A DNA stretch of 64,000 bases, taken from the NCBI GenBank assembly GCA_965116765.1, contig OZ220718.1, forward strand, positions 3,472,001 to 3,536,000. The letters run 5' to 3'. The notes under the pieces were generated by a model. That model was not told where the DNA came from, searched no databases, and was given only the letters and a program-made list of their open reading frames with translations. Below are positions 1 through 9,955 of the stretch, in pieces (within the stretch, counting starts at the first letter, position 1; every line of letters begins with the position of its first letter). Source of the DNA: JAJEEA01 sp965116765 (GTDB lineage Bacteria > Acidobacteriota > Vicinamibacteria > Vicinamibacterales > UBA8438). Position numbers and translations under genes: made by a program.

Positions 1-236
1 CTGTCGTCGCGCACGTTGGTGAGATAGACGACGCCCCGCTCGTCCGAGATCCACACCTCGTCGAGCACGGTGTCGGCCGCGACGGCGTCGAGGGACTCGA
101 TGATTCGCGCCGGGTCGTGCCCGGCGGCCTCCTCGGCCGCCACCAGGTGGGCGGCGATGCGCGCCTGCGCGGTCATCTGACCGTCCAGCATCCTGTCGAG
201 GGCGCGCGCGACGTCGGCCAGCGAGATCGTGCTCAT
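1..236 (-). CDS. Unidentified protein, N-terminal 78 residues only
   Basis: The reading frame starts at an ATG read from base 236 leftwards and runs off the window edge. The visible part is a soluble, Ala/Asp/Glu-rich helical segment followed by a stretch ending VWISDERGVVYLTNVRD. That stretch resembles the start of a Cache- or PAS-like sensory fold (strand, turn, strand), so a sensor or signalling protein is possible. No signal peptide or membrane segment is visible. The family call is a weak guess because most of the protein lies outside the window. It is divergent from hemD. Confidence 0.5.
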   Translation of the reverse strand, partial: MSTISLADVARALDRMLDGQMTAQARIAAHLVAAEEAAGHDPARIIESLDAVAADTVLDEVWISDERGVVYLTNVRDD

Positions 237-342
237 CTTCGGTGCATCCAGTGAACGGCAAGCCGGACGGGAGCGCCGGCGGGCGGCCGTCCTGCCGATC
301 GAATCGAGCCCGCCGGCTCTACATACTCTACCCTGTCTCCGA

Positions 343-351
343 TGCTACGAT
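343..351 (+). promoter_or_regulatory. Candidate extended -10 promoter for hemD-hemB
   Basis: TGC-TACGAT matches the TGN-TAYRAT motif that recurs before other transcription units in this window. It lies about 30 bases before the ATG at 382. No convincing -35 box is visible. Confidence 0.4.
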
Positions 352-381
352 GGCTCGGAACGGGGATCCTCGACGACGCTC

Positions 382-1386
382 ATGACCAAGGGCAGATCCC
401 ATGGGGAACCGCGGTTCACGGTCGCGGCCAAGCCGATGCGTCTGCGGCCGGGACTCGACCCGACCCGGCTCGGCGATCTGGACGACGCCATGGAGATCGA
501 GCGTTTCCGGGCACTGACGGCGCGGCTCGCGCAGGGAAGCGACGACCGGGCCACCCGGGCCGGGGCGGGCTCCGCGACGCTTCCCCTCGCCGGGGTGCGG
601 GTCGTGGTGACCCGCGCGAAAGCTCAGGCGGCGGAGATGGTGGCCCGGCTCGAGGCTCTGGGAGCCGAGACGATCGCGGTTCCGACCATCGCCATCGCGC
701 CCCCCGAAGATCCGGGGCCGCTCGACGCCGCGTGCGACCACATCGGGACGTTCGACTGGGTCGTGTTCACGAGCGTCAACGCGGTGGCCCGCGTCGCGGA
801 GCGACTGGCCGCCGCTCCCGCCGGCGTCCGAGGCCTGGAGCGTCCACGCCTCTGCGCGGTCGGCGCGGTCACCGCCGATGCCCTCGCGGGCCACGGGCTG
901 CGGGTCGACCTGGTGCCGGACGAGTACCGGGCCGAGGGCGTCCTCCGCGCGCTGCGCGAGCAGGGCGAGCTGACCGGCGTCCGGGTGCTGCTGCCGCGCG
1001 GGAACCTGGCCCGCGACCTGCTGCCGGCCGAGCTCGGGCGGGCCGGGGCCGAGGTGACCACGGTCACCGCCTATCGCACGGTGCCGGCCGAGCTCGACGG
1101 CGAAGGCCCGGACGTCCGCGGGATGCTGCGGGAGCGCCGGGTGGACGTGGTCACGTTCACGAGCGGGTCCAGCGTCAGGAACTTCGCGCGGGCGCTGGGT
1201 GAGCGGCAGGCGGCGGACCTGCTGCGGCACGTCGAGGTCGCGTGCATCGGCCCGGTGACGGCCGAGGCCGCCACCCGGCTGGACATCGCCACTACGGTCA
1301 TGCCGGCCGAGTCCACGGTGCCGGCGCTGCTCGAGGCGATCGTCGAGCGGCTCGGCAACCGCCGGAACGGCGAGGAGGACACCTGA
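382..1386 (+). CDS. hemD: Uroporphyrinogen-III synthase
   Basis: HemD closes and rearranges hydroxymethylbilane to uroporphyrinogen III in tetrapyrrole synthesis. The core begins at LAGVRVVVTRAKAQA and contains the family hallmarks VFTSVNAV, the cleft segment RVLLPRGNLARDLLP and VVTFTSGSSVRNF. The two-domain layout and about 260 core residues fit the family. The start is uncertain: ATG at 382 sits just after a candidate promoter, while ATG at 490 would give 298 residues and a more typical N-terminus; neither has a good ribosome site. The stop overlaps the hemB start by one base (TGATG), so the two are translationally coupled. Confidence 0.88.
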   Translation: MTKGRSHGEPRFTVAAKPMRLRPGLDPTRLGDLDDAMEIERFRALTARLAQGSDDRATRAGAGSATLPLAGVRVVVTRAKAQAAEMVARLEALGAETIAVPTIAIAPPEDPGPLDAACDHIGTFDWVVFTSVNAVARVAERLAAAPAGVRGLERPRLCAVGAVTADALAGHGLRVDLVPDEYRAEGVLRALREQGELTGVRVLLPRGNLARDLLPAELGRAGAEVTTVTAYRTVPAELDGEGPDVRGMLRERRVDVVTFTSGSSVRNFARALGERQAADLLRHVEVACIGPVTAEAATRLDIATTVMPAESTVPALLEAIVERLGNRRNGEEDT

Positions 1387-2435
1387 TGGCCACCATCACC
1401 GACACCCGCGTCGACGACGCGCCCGCCGCCGATGCGCCGGCCCGCGGGGACGCGGCCGGGCCGCTCCACCGACCCCGCCGGCTGCGTCGCACCGCCGGAA
1501 TCCGCGGCCTCGTGCGCGAGACCCGGCTCTCGGCCGACAGCCTGGTCTACCCGTTGTTCGTGTGCGAGGGAAGCGGCGTGCGCCGGGAGGTGCCGTCGAT
1601 GCCGGGGGTCTTTCAGCTCTCGGTCGACGCAGCGGTCGACGAGGCCGCCGCGGCGCGGGCCGACGGCGTGCGGGCGGTGCTGCTGTTCGGGCTGCCCGCC
1701 CACAAGGACGAGCGGGGCACCGCCGCCGCCGACCCGGCCGCCCCGGTGCAGACCGCGGTGCGCGCGATACGCGGCCGGCTCGAAGACGTGGCCGTGGTCA
1801 CCGACGTCTGCCTGTGCGAGTACACGTCGCACGGCCACTGCGGCATCCTCGACGGCGAGACCATCCTCAACGACGCCACCGTCCACCGACTCGTGGACGT
1901 GGCGGCGTCGCACGCCGAGGCCGGCGCCCACGTCGTCGCCCCGTCCGACATGATGGACGGGCGGGTCGGCGCCATCCGCGCAGGCCTCGACGCCCGGGCT
2001 TCGAGGACGTGTCGATCATGTCCTACGCGGCGAAGTACTGCTCGGCCTTCTACGGCCCGTTCCGGGACGCCGCCGACTCGGCACCCGCGTTCGGCGACCG
2101 GCGGACCCACCAGATGGACCCCGCCAACACCGACGAGGCGCTGCGCGAGGTGGCCCTCGACCTCGAGGAGGGGGCGGACATCGTCATGGTCAAGCCGGCG
2201 ATGCCCTACCTGGACGTGATTCACCGGGTGAAGGCCCGGTTCGAGCTGCCGACCGCCGCCTACCAGGTCAGCGGCGAGTACGCGATGGCCAAGGCGGCGG
2301 CCCGGCTCGGCTGGCTGGACGAGCGAACGGGTCATGATGGAGACGCTGACCGCCATCCGCCGGGCCGGCGCCGACATCGTCATCACCTACTACGCCCGGC
2401 AGGCGGCGCGAGTGCTGGCGGGATCGGAAGGCTGA
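1386..2435 (+). CDS. hemB: Delta-aminolevulinic acid dehydratase (porphobilinogen synthase), two compensating frameshifts
   Basis: HemB condenses two 5-aminolevulinates to porphobilinogen. The cysteine-rich metal site DVCLCEYTSHGHCG, the lysine segment SIMSYAAKYCSAFYG and the Schiff-base lysine region VMVKPAMPYLDV are all present. The frame is broken twice: one base is missing at 1995-1998 (CCCGGG) and one extra G lies at 2329-2331. The two cancel, so the last 35 residues return to the original frame and the repaired product is about 350 residues, normal for the family. Both sites are short G/C runs, so sequencing error is likelier than decay. GGAGG precedes the ATG. Confidence 0.85.
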
Positions 2436-2579
2436 GGCCGGCGGAACCGCGCGAAGCCGCCAGGGCTTCCCGCCGGCCGGCGCCGCACGTGGCGCCCCCG
2501 CGGTCAGCGATGCGCGCTCCGACGGGATCGGAAGGCTGAACCGGCAGGCGGCCGGAGCCGCCCGCCGCGCCGCACGTGG
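2420..2579. repeat. Imperfect direct repeat of the hemB 3' end
   Basis: A 16-base stretch covering the last hemB codons and stop (2420-2435) recurs exactly at 2524-2539. A second shared block, GCGCCGCACGTGG, follows each copy (2480-2492 and 2567-2579). The segment fills the convergent gap between hemB and the cytochrome c gene and has no gene of its own. Confidence 0.6.
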
Positions 2580-2594
2580 TCGCCGCGCCGTCAC

Positions 2595-3071
2595 TCACTC
2601 GGCGGCGACGATCATGATCTTGTCCATCTCCGCCTTGTCCGTGGACAGCTCGTTCTCTCCCGCCGGATAGTCGTTCCGGTCGAGCATGTAGGCCACGACG
2701 TCGGTGTACTCCTGGTCCGACAGGCGTCCCGGCCCGTCCTCGGGCATCGTCAACTTGATCCGATCGAACAGGGCCCCCACCGGCACCTCGGTCCAGAAGA
2801 CGATGAAGTCGCTGCCGGCGACGCTCGGCGCCATCTCGCCGCCCCGCAGGCCCTGCCCGTGGCAGGACGAGCAGTTCTGGTTGTAGACGCGCCGCCCCCG
2901 GCGCGCCTGGGCGGGCGTGAACACGCCGTCGAGCGTCGAGCTGGTCGTCTCCTGCATCGCCGCGGGGAGCCCCGCACCGGCCCCCGACGAGGTCTCGACC
3001 GCCGCACCGCCCGCCAGGACGAACGCCGCCACCGCCGCCGCCAGACATCCCACGGTCAACCACCTGTTCAT
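2595..3071 (-). CDS. Exported monohaem cytochrome c (class I-like)
   Basis: An N-terminal signal peptide (MNRW, then a hydrophobic Ala/Val stretch) directs it to the periplasm. The haem site CSSCH lies in RVYNQNCSSCHGQGL, and a later LTMPEDGP supplies a plausible axial methionine. The protein has 158 residues with one haem, the size of small soluble electron-transfer cytochromes. The start at 3071 was chosen because AGGAGA lies just upstream; a start 12 codons earlier is possible but would spoil the signal peptide. It is divergent from hemL and convergent with hemB, so haem-synthesis genes surround a haem protein. The redox partner is unknown. Confidence 0.85.
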   Translation of the reverse strand: MNRWLTVGCLAAAVAAFVLAGGAAVETSSGAGAGLPAAMQETTSSTLDGVFTPAQARRGRRVYNQNCSSCHGQGLRGGEMAPSVAGSDFIVFWTEVPVGALFDRIKLTMPEDGPGRLSDQEYTDVVAYMLDRNDYPAGENELSTDKAEMDKIMIVAAE

Positions 3072-3301
3072 CCGTCGTCTCCTGTCGAAGGTCGCCATTC
3101 CAGGCATGCCATTCTGGCACTCCGCATGCGACCGATCAACCCGGACGGCGGCCGGTGACCACGGGGCAGGACGGCGACGGGGGTTGCCTCGCCACGCCGC
3201 GCACAGGAACCGCGGGCAAGCGGGACGGTCCTGAACGCAGGTGACGAGGTTGTATCGAGTGCAGCGGGGCTGTCGCCACGGGCCGCACGGGGCGGCCGCC
3301 G

Positions 3302-3310
3302 TGATATCGT
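3302..3310 (+). promoter_or_regulatory. Extended -10 promoter of hemL, near-leaderless
   Basis: TGA-TATCGT ends only 9 bases before the hemL ATG at 3320, so transcription would start at or within a few bases of the start codon. No ribosome-binding site precedes the ATG, which agrees with a leaderless message. Confidence 0.45.
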
Positions 3311-3319
3311 TCCCGGCCG

Positions 3320-4643
3320 ATGAGCACTGCAGGCCGAAGCCGCTCCGCCCGCCTGTTCGCCCGCGCCAAGCGGATTCTCCCCGGCGGGGTCGACAGCCCC
3401 GTCCGCGCCTTCTCCGCCGTCGGCGGCGCTCCGCCGTTCATCCGGCGGGCCCGCGGCGCCCGCATCGAGGACGAGGACGGCCGCTCGTACATCGACTTCG
3501 TCATGTCGTGGGGGCCCCTCATCCACGGGCACGCGCCGGCCGGGCTGACCCGGGCCCTGGCCGCCGCCGCGAAGCAGGGCACGAGCTTCGGGGCCCCGAC
3601 GGCGGCGGAGGTGGAGCTGGGGACCGAGGTGCGTCGGCTCATGCCGTCGCTCGAGCGGGTGCGGTTCGTGAACTCGGGCACCGAGGCGGCGATGAGCGCG
3701 CTGCGGCTCGCGCGGGCGGCGACGGGCCGGGACCGCGTCGTCAAGTTCGCCGGCTGCTATCACGGCCACGGCGACGCCTTTCTCGTGCAGGCGGGGTCGG
3801 GGGCCACCACCCTCGGCGTCCCCACCAGCCCCGGGGTCCCGAGGTCGGTGGCGGCGGACACGCTGGTGGCGCGCTACAACGACCTCGGATCGGTCGAACG
3901 GATCCTCCGCCGGCATCGCGACCGGGTGGCCGCGCTCGTCGTCGAGCCGGTGGCCGGCAACATGGGCGTCGTCCTCCCCGAGGCAGGGGTTCCTGGAGGG
4001 GCTGCGGGGGCTGTGCGACGAGCACGGCGTGATCCTCGTCTTCGACGAGGTGATCTCGGGCTTCCGCGCCGCCGGCGGCGGGGCCCAGGAACGGTTCGGG
4101 GTCCGCCCCGACCTCACCTGCCTCGGCAAGATCATCGGCGGCGGGCTGCCGGTGGGCGCCTACGGCGGGCGGCGCGACCTGATGGAGCAGGTGGCCCCGG
4201 CGGGACCGGTGTACCAGGCCGGCACCCTGTCGGGCAATCCGCTGGCGATGGCCGCGGGCGGCTGGGCCCTGTCGAAGCTCACGCCCGCCCTGTACGCCCG
4301 GCTCGACAAGCTGGGAGCGCGGCTCGCGGCCGGGCTCGCCGACGCCGCCCGGGAGGCAGGGGTCGACGTGCAGGTCAACGTGCTCGGCTCGGTGCTGACG
4401 CCGTTCTTCACGGCCGAACCGGTGCGCGACTACGAGAGCGCCACTGCCGCCGACACCGCCGCCTACGCCCGGTTCTTCCGCGGCATGCTCGCGCGCGGCG
4501 TCTATCCGCCGCCCTCCCAGTTCGAGGGCTGGTTCCTCTCGGCCGCCCACACCGCCCGCGACGTCGACGAGGCGGTGGCGGCCGCGCGCGCCACCCTGAC
4601 CGGCATGCGCCGCCGGCGCCCGCGGGCGGCGGACGGCCGCTGA
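3320..4643 (+). CDS. hemL: Glutamate-1-semialdehyde 2,1-aminomutase, one frameshift
   Basis: HemL is a PLP enzyme converting glutamate-1-semialdehyde to 5-aminolevulinate, the substrate of HemB. Landmarks are ILPGGVDSPVRAF near the N-terminus, VRFVNSGTEAAMSALRLAR, FDEVISGFR, the PLP-lysine segment CLGKIIGGGLPVGA and TLSGNPLAMAAG. One extra G in the GGGG at 3986-3989 shifts the frame; without it the product is about 440 residues, the usual length. The presence of hemL implies the C5 (tRNA-glutamate) route to haem. The gene stands alone between cytochrome c and ispG. Confidence 0.88.
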
Positions 4644-4680
4644 TCGGAAGCCCGCCCCTCCGCCCTCGGCCGGGGCGGTG

Positions 4681-4689
4681 TGGTACGCT
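4681..4689 (+). promoter_or_regulatory. Candidate extended -10 promoter for ispG
   Basis: TGG-TACGCT lies about 40 bases before the ispG ATG in the short hemL-ispG gap. It fits the local extended -10 pattern; no -35 box is clear. Confidence 0.35.
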
Positions 4690-4729
4690 TTCCGCGGCGC
4701 CTGTGCCCGCCTTCAGATCGCCCGACCCC

Positions 4730-5964
4730 ATGAGCACCGTCAGGCTGCACCGCACCACCGGCGTCCGCGTGGGCGACGTCCAGATCGGCGGCGGCGCCCC
4801 CATCGCCGTGCAGTCGATGACGATCACCGACACCGCGGACGCGGCGGCGACGGCCGCGCAGTGCGTCGAGCTGGCCGAGGCCGGATCGGAGCTGGTGCGG
4901 GTGACCGTGAACACCCGGCGGCGGCGGCCGCGGTCCCCGAGATCAGGCAGCGGATGCTCGACGCGGGCTGCCGCGCGCCCCTCATCGGCGACTTCCACTA
5001 CAACGGCCACCTCCTGCTCTCGCGGCATCCCGACTGCGCCCGGGCCCTCGACAAGTACCGCATCAACCCCGGCAACGTCGGCACCGGGGCCCGGCGGGAC
5101 GACCACTTCGCGACGATCTGCCGGATTGCCCGCGACAACGGGAAGCCGGTGCGCATCGGCGTCAACGGCGGGTCGCTCGACCAGGACCTGGTGATGGCGA
5201 AGATGCAGGAGAACACCGACCGGCAGCTCGGCCGCACCTCGGAGGAGATCATCAGCGACTGCATGGTCATCTCGGCGGTGGAGTCCACCGCGCTCGCCAT
5301 CGACGCGGGGCTCGGCCCCGACCGCATCGTGATCTCCTGCAAGGTGTCGTCCCCCCCCGACCTCATCGCCATCTACCGCCGCCTCGCGGCCGAGACCACC
5401 CAGCCCCTGCACCTGGGGCTGACCGAGGCGGGCATGGGCATGAAGGGCCAGATATGGTCGGCGGCGGCGATGGGAGTGCTCCTCGCCGCCGGCATCGGCG
5501 ACACCGTCCGGGTCTCGCTGACCCCGCGGCCGGGCGGCGACCGGCGCGAGGAGGTCTACGCGGCGTGCGAGCTGCTGCAGTCGCTGGGGCTGCGGTCGTT
5601 CGCCCCGAGCATCACCGCGTGCCCCGGCTGCGGCCGCACCACCAGCACCACGTTCCAGGAGCTCGCCGAGCGCATCCAGCAGTACGTGCGCGACATGATG
5701 CCGGTGTGGAAGGCCCGCCACGCGGGGGTCGAGGAGATGCGGGTCGCGGTGATGGGCTGCGTGGTCAACGGCCCCGGCGAGTCGAAGGCCGCGAACATCG
5801 GCATCAGCCTCCCCGGCACCGGCGAGGAGCCCACCTGCCCGGTCTACGTCGACGGGCGCCACACGACGACCCTGCGGGGCTCGTACGACGAGCTCGCCGA
5901 GGCGTTCCGCCGGCTCGTCGACGACTACGTGGCGCGGCGCTACACGGAGAAGCCGGCGGGCTGA
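4730..5964 (+). CDS. ispG: 4-hydroxy-3-methylbut-2-en-1-yl diphosphate synthase, one frameshift
   Basis: IspG is the 4Fe-4S enzyme of the MEP isoprenoid pathway that reduces MEcPP to HMBPP. Visible hallmarks are IAVQSMTITDT, the GDFHYNG barrel strand, YRINPGNVG, and the cluster cysteines in CPGCGRT and MGCVVNGPGE. One C is missing from the ACACCCGG at about 4914-4916; repaired, the product is about 411 residues. The stop overlaps the next ATG by one base (TGATG). dxr, another MEP-pathway gene, lies 4 kb downstream. Confidence 0.9.
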
Positions 5965-6860
5965 TGCCGGCTCCCGAACCCGTCCGGCTGATCGCCGTCG
6001 ACATCGACGGCACCCTGCTCGACGGCGCGAGCCGTCTGCCCGATGCGAACCGCGAGGCGATCCGGGGCGCGGCCGCGCGCGGCATCGAGGTCGTGCTCGC
6101 CACCGGGCGCGCCTTCCACCACGCCCGCCCCGTCGCGGAGCGGCTCGACGCCCCCGTGACCCTCATCGTCAACAACGGCGCCCTCGTCAAGACCCGGGAC
6201 GGGGAGACGCTGGCCCGCCGGCCCGTGCCGCGCGACCTCGCCCGCGCCCTCGTCGTCGACACCCGGCCCGCGCGCGAGGGCGCGGCGCTGATCTTCGACC
6301 GGCCGGACGACCGGCAGTACGTCTACGAGCGCATCGACTGGTCGCACCCCCAGCGGCAGTGGTACTACGACCGCAACCGCGTCTACATGACGAGGGTCGA
6401 GCCGCTCGAGACGGCGCTCGACGACGACCCGGTCCAGGTCGCTTTCACCGGGGGGGTCGCCCACATGCGCGTCCTCGCGGATCGGGTGCGCGGGCTGCCC
6501 TGCGCCCGCCGCCTCACCGTCACCCTGACCGAGTACGAGCAGCGCGACTTCTCCCTCCTCGACGTCACCGCCGAGGGCTGCTCCAAGGGCGCCTCCCTCG
6601 GGGACTGGGCGGCCCGGCGCCGCGTCCCGCGGGCCGCCATCATGGCGGTCGGCGACAACCTGAACGACCTCGACATGCTCGAGCTGGCCGGCCACCCCGT
6701 CGTCATGGGCAACGCGGTGGCCGAGCTCAAGCGCCGCGGTTGGCCGCTGACGGACGGCCACGACGAGGCGGGGCTGGCGCGCGCGATTCACGATCGGGTG
6801 CTCCGGGCACGGCCCCGACCGGGCGAGGAGACGGCGGCGAGACCCCGCGCTACGCCGTGA
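5964..6860 (+). CDS. HAD-superfamily (Cof-type) phosphatase
   Basis: Motif I is AVDIDGTLLDG near residue 10, motif II is VLATGRAF, and motif IV is MAVGDNLNDLDMLELAG near the C-terminus, with a C2-type cap between. The protein has 298 residues, the usual Cof size, and should be cytosolic. Members hydrolyse sugar phosphates, FMN or pyridoxal phosphate, and sequence does not tell which. It is translationally coupled to ispG, which might indicate a phosphate-ester substrate from that pathway; this is inference only. Confidence 0.85.
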   Translation: MPAPEPVRLIAVDIDGTLLDGASRLPDANREAIRGAAARGIEVVLATGRAFHHARPVAERLDAPVTLIVNNGALVKTRDGETLARRPVPRDLARALVVDTRPAREGAALIFDRPDDRQYVYERIDWSHPQRQWYYDRNRVYMTRVEPLETALDDDPVQVAFTGGVAHMRVLADRVRGLPCARRLTVTLTEYEQRDFSLLDVTAEGCSKGASLGDWAARRRVPRAAIMAVGDNLNDLDMLELAGHPVVMGNAVAELKRRGWPLTDGHDEAGLARAIHDRVLRARPRPGEETAARPRATP

Positions 6861-6934
6861 CCGTCGCGGACGCCGTCGAACGGCGGGGGCCTTCGCCGCG
6901 GGCGCCGAACTCGCCAGGCGTCGCCCGGGCTCTC

Positions 6935-7096
6935 CCGGGCGCCCGACCCTCCCGCCAGGAGTCCCGCGCGGTTCCACGCCGCCGACTCCGGGCCCGCCGA
7001 GCGTCGCCCGGCCCGCCAATCGTCGCCCCGGATCCGCTTGGCGCCCAACCCAAGTCCTGCAGGAGTCCGCGCCGGCCTGCGCCGCGGGCTCCTACG
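6935..7096 (+). repeat. Dispersed intergenic repeat family A, copy 1, with hairpin
   Basis: The core runs from GCCCGCCAATCGTCGCC to AGGAGTCCGCGCCG and matches five other intergenic segments in the window. AGGAGTCCGCG (7061-7071) can pair with CGCGGGCTCCT (7083-7093), giving an 11-pair stem with one G-T pair. The right arm touches the stop of the MATE gene. It lies in the convergent gap after the HAD phosphatase and may act as a terminator. Confidence 0.6.
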
Positions 7097-8492
7097 GCTC
7101 GGCTTCGCGCCCGACCGACCCGCCCGCAGCCCGCGCCGTCCCCCGCGGACTCCGGGTCCGGCGCCACCACGCGGTCACGAGCGCCGCGCCGACGAGCGTG
7201 AGGCCGATCGACAGCCCCACCCAGAGGCCGACGATGCCCCAGCCCGCGACGAAGCAGAGCCAGTAGCCGACGGGCAGGCCGACGAGCCAGTGGCCGGCGA
7301 GGTTGCACACCATCGGCGTGCGGGTGTCGCCCACCCCCCGGAGCACCCCCGTCGCCACCGCCTGCAGCCCGTCGAAGAGCTGGAAGAACGCGGCCACCAG
7401 CAGCAGCGCCACGCCGGCGCGGGTCACCGCCGGGTCGTCGGTGAACGGCCGCAGGATGGTCAGCGGGGCCAGCACGAAGAGCAGGGCGGCGCCGCTCATG
7501 AACGCGGCCCCGAGGGCGAGGGCGGCCCACCCCGCCCGCCGGGCGCCGGCCGGGTCGCGCCGGCCCACGGCGTGTCCCACCCGCACCGCCCCCGCCCCGC
7601 CGACGCCCTGCGGCACCATGAAGGTCACGCTGGCGACGTTGAGGACGATCTGGTGGGCGGCCAGGGTGGCCGGCGCCAGCCGCCCCGCGAGGGCGGTGAC
7701 CACCGCGAACACCCCGAACTCCAGGCTCACCTGGCCCGCCGCCGGCAGCCCGAGGAGGGCGAGGCGTCGAATGCGGCGCGGCTCCGGGCGCGGCCAGGGG
7801 CGGGCGGCGCGGCGCTCGTGGCGCCAAATCGCGGCCGCGAGGAACAACGCGAGGTAGACGCGCGAGACGACGGTCGCCCACGCCGCGCCGTCGACCCCGA
7901 GCGCCGGCGCGCCGAGATGGCCGAAGATGAGCACCCAGTTGGCGGCGGCGTTGATGGCGTTGGCGGTGACCAGCGCCGCCGTCACCCGTGGGGCGAGCCC
8001 GACCGCCTGCAGATAGCGGCGGAACGCGGTGTAGAGGAGCAGCGGCAGGACGCTCAGCAGGACGATCGAGAAGTACGGCGCGGCGAGCCGCCGGACCGCG
8101 GGGTCCATGCCCCACGCGCCGAGGCTCGCGGCGACCGCAGCCGCCGCGAGGGTCAGCGGCACCGCCAGCAGCGCGGCGAGGGCCGTCCCCTGGACGAGCC
8201 ACCGCCTGCACTCGTCGGGGCGTCCCCGGCCGTGGGCCCGCGCCACCAGGGGATCGAGCCCCAGCAGCATGCCGATGCCGAACACCACGACCGCGAAGCA
8301 GAGGACGCTGCCCACGCCCACCGCCCCGATCTCGGCCGGCCCCAGCCGGCCCACCATCGCGATGTCGACGAGCCCCATCGCGATCCAGCCGAGCTCGGCC
8401 CCGACGATCGGCCCCGCGAGGCGCATCGTCGGCGGCAGCTCGCGGCGGAGCGCCAGCAGGGGAGATTGGCGGAAGAAGGAGCTGAACCGCAA
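7092..8492 (-). CDS. MATE-family multidrug/Na+ antiporter
   Basis: This 466-residue polytopic inner-membrane protein has about 12 hydrophobic segments in two related halves, the size and layout of MATE exporters. Family-like stretches include GLVDIAMVGRLGPAEIGAV near residue 40 and ANWVLIFGHLGAPALGVDG in the middle. It would exchange cationic compounds for Na+ or H+. The longest start is a TTG at 8492; ATG at 8426 would shorten it by 22 residues, and neither has a strong ribosome site. It lies downstream of rseP on the same strand with a 140-base gap. The substrate cannot be read from sequence. Confidence 0.88.
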   Translation of the reverse strand: MRFSSFFRQSPLLALRRELPPTMRLAGPIVGAELGWIAMGLVDIAMVGRLGPAEIGAVGVGSVLCFAVVVFGIGMLLGLDPLVARAHGRGRPDECRRWLVQGTALAALLAVPLTLAAAAVAASLGAWGMDPAVRRLAAPYFSIVLLSVLPLLLYTAFRRYLQAVGLAPRVTAALVTANAINAAANWVLIFGHLGAPALGVDGAAWATVVSRVYLALFLAAAIWRHERRAARPWPRPEPRRIRRLALLGLPAAGQVSLEFGVFAVVTALAGRLAPATLAAHQIVLNVASVTFMVPQGVGGAGAVRVGHAVGRRDPAGARRAGWAALALGAAFMSGAALLFVLAPLTILRPFTDDPAVTRAGVALLLVAAFFQLFDGLQAVATGVLRGVGDTRTPMVCNLAGHWLVGLPVGYWLCFVAGWGIVGLWVGLSIGLTLVGAALVTAWWRRTRSPRGTARAAGGSVGREAEP

Positions 8493-8632
8493 GGCGAGCT
8501 AGTGACCGTCGCAGGCCTGTGGCGCGAGGGGTTTCGCGCAGCGAAGCCCCCGACGCGAGCCGGGGGACAACGGCTTCATCGCGCGAGGAGCTCGCGCAGC
8601 GGACTCGCAACGCGACCCGAAGGGTCGCGCAG

Positions 8633-9955
8633 CTACCGCCAGATCATGAGGCGTTCGATCCACGCGACCCGCGTCAGATCGTTGTAGATCACGGTCACCA
8701 TCAGGGTCATCAGGACCACGAAGCCCGCGAGGAGCATGCGTTCCTTCAGCTTCACGCTGAAGTCCCGGCGGGCGACCCCTTCGAGGGCGAGGACGGTGAT
8801 GTGGCCGCCGTCGAGGATGGGGATCGGCAGGAGGTTCAGAATGCCGAGATTGAGGCTGATCATCGCCATGAGCTGGAACAGCGTCGTCCACCCGATCTGG
8901 GCGGCGTCGCCGGACAGCTGGGCGATGCCCACCGGCCCGACGAGCTGCGACGCCGGGGTCTCCCGCGTCAGCAGCCCCCACAGGGTCCGGAAGATGAGCT
9001 GCGACCATTCGAGGTTCTGCTCGAGGCTGAGCGCGAACGCCTCGAACAACCCCGGCTCGACGACGCGCACCTCGTACGGGCTGAAGCTGATGCCGATCAT
9101 CCAGGCATCGCCGACCCGCTCGGGGGCCACCGGAACCTCCCGCGTGACGCCCTCCCGCCGAACCTCGAACGTCAGCGGCGCGCCCGCGCTGGCATTGATC
9201 ACCTCGATCAACGACTGCTGGGTGACTCGCCGGCCATCGACGGCCACGATCGCGTCGCCTATCTCGATGCCCGCGTCGCGGGCGGCGGTGGCCTGGGGCG
9301 ACCACGCGATCACCTGGGGCGAGAGCTCGGGCCCGACGCCGAGGTCGCCCAGGTTGTACCTGCCCTGACCGACCGGCGTCACGCGCAGCGCACGAACCTC
9401 GCCCTCGCGCCGCAGCGACACCTCGACCTCGCGGTCGGGACGCTCCACGACCGCGAGCATCAGCTCTTCCCACGTGTCGACCGGCCGCCCCGCCACGGTC
9501 AGGATGCGATCGCCGGGAAGAATGCCGGCCTCTTCCGCCGCGGAGTCCTCGGCCACCGACCCGATGACCGGCGGCCCCTCCTCGTAGAGCGGGACCTGGG
9601 CCCCCTGCAGGAGCACGAAGGTCATGACCACCACCGCGAGCACGACGTTCATCGCCGGCCCCGCGATCAGGACCTGGAAGCGCTGCCACTTGGTCTTGGA
9701 CAGGAACTCGTCTTCCCGGCCCTCGCGCTTGTCCTCCACGGTCTCGCCCGCCATCTTCACGTAGCCGCCGAGCGGGATGGCGCTGACGCAGTAGACCGTG
9801 TCGCCCCGCTTCGTCTGCAGGATCTTCGGCCCGAAGCCGAGCGAGAACGTCAGGACGCGCACGCCGTGGTACCGGGCGACGAGGAAGTGCCCCAGTTCGT
9901 GCACGAACACGAGCACCCCGAGTACGAACAGGAAAGCGAGGAGGGTGGTCATCAT
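8633..9955 (-). CDS. rseP: RseP/S2P-type site-2 membrane zinc metalloprotease
   Basis: RseP cleaves transmembrane segments of anti-sigma factors and spent signal peptides in the inner membrane. The zinc site HELGH is at residues 19-23 in the first membrane helix and the second motif LPIPILDGGH is near residue 390. Two PDZ-like domains lie between, visible as AEEAGILPGDRILTVAGRPV and ARDAGIEIGDAIVAVDGRRV. Length is 440 residues, normal for RseP. The ATG overlaps the dxr stop (ATGA). The uppS-cdsA-dxr-rseP order is a widespread bacterial arrangement. Confidence 0.94.
   Translation of the reverse strand: MMTTLLAFLFVLGVLVFVHELGHFLVARYHGVRVLTFSLGFGPKILQTKRGDTVYCVSAIPLGGYVKMAGETVEDKREGREDEFLSKTKWQRFQVLIAGPAMNVVLAVVVMTFVLLQGAQVPLYEEGPPVIGSVAEDSAAEEAGILPGDRILTVAGRPVDTWEELMLAVVERPDREVEVSLRREGEVRALRVTPVGQGRYNLGDLGVGPELSPQVIAWSPQATAARDAGIEIGDAIVAVDGRRVTQQSLIEVINASAGAPLTFEVRREGVTREVPVAPERVGDAWMIGISFSPYEVRVVEPGLFEAFALSLEQNLEWSQLIFRTLWGLLTRETPASQLVGPVGIAQLSGDAAQIGWTTLFQLMAMISLNLGILNLLPIPILDGGHITVLALEGVARRDFSVKLKERMLLAGFVVLMTLMVTVIYNDLTRVAWIERLMIWR

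Noticed and set aside
1386..5964. hemB, hemL and ispG as pseudogenes
   Set aside because: Each has only one or two single-base indels in G/C runs, with all catalytic motifs intact and no premature stops elsewhere. Sequencing error explains this better than decay of three essential genes.
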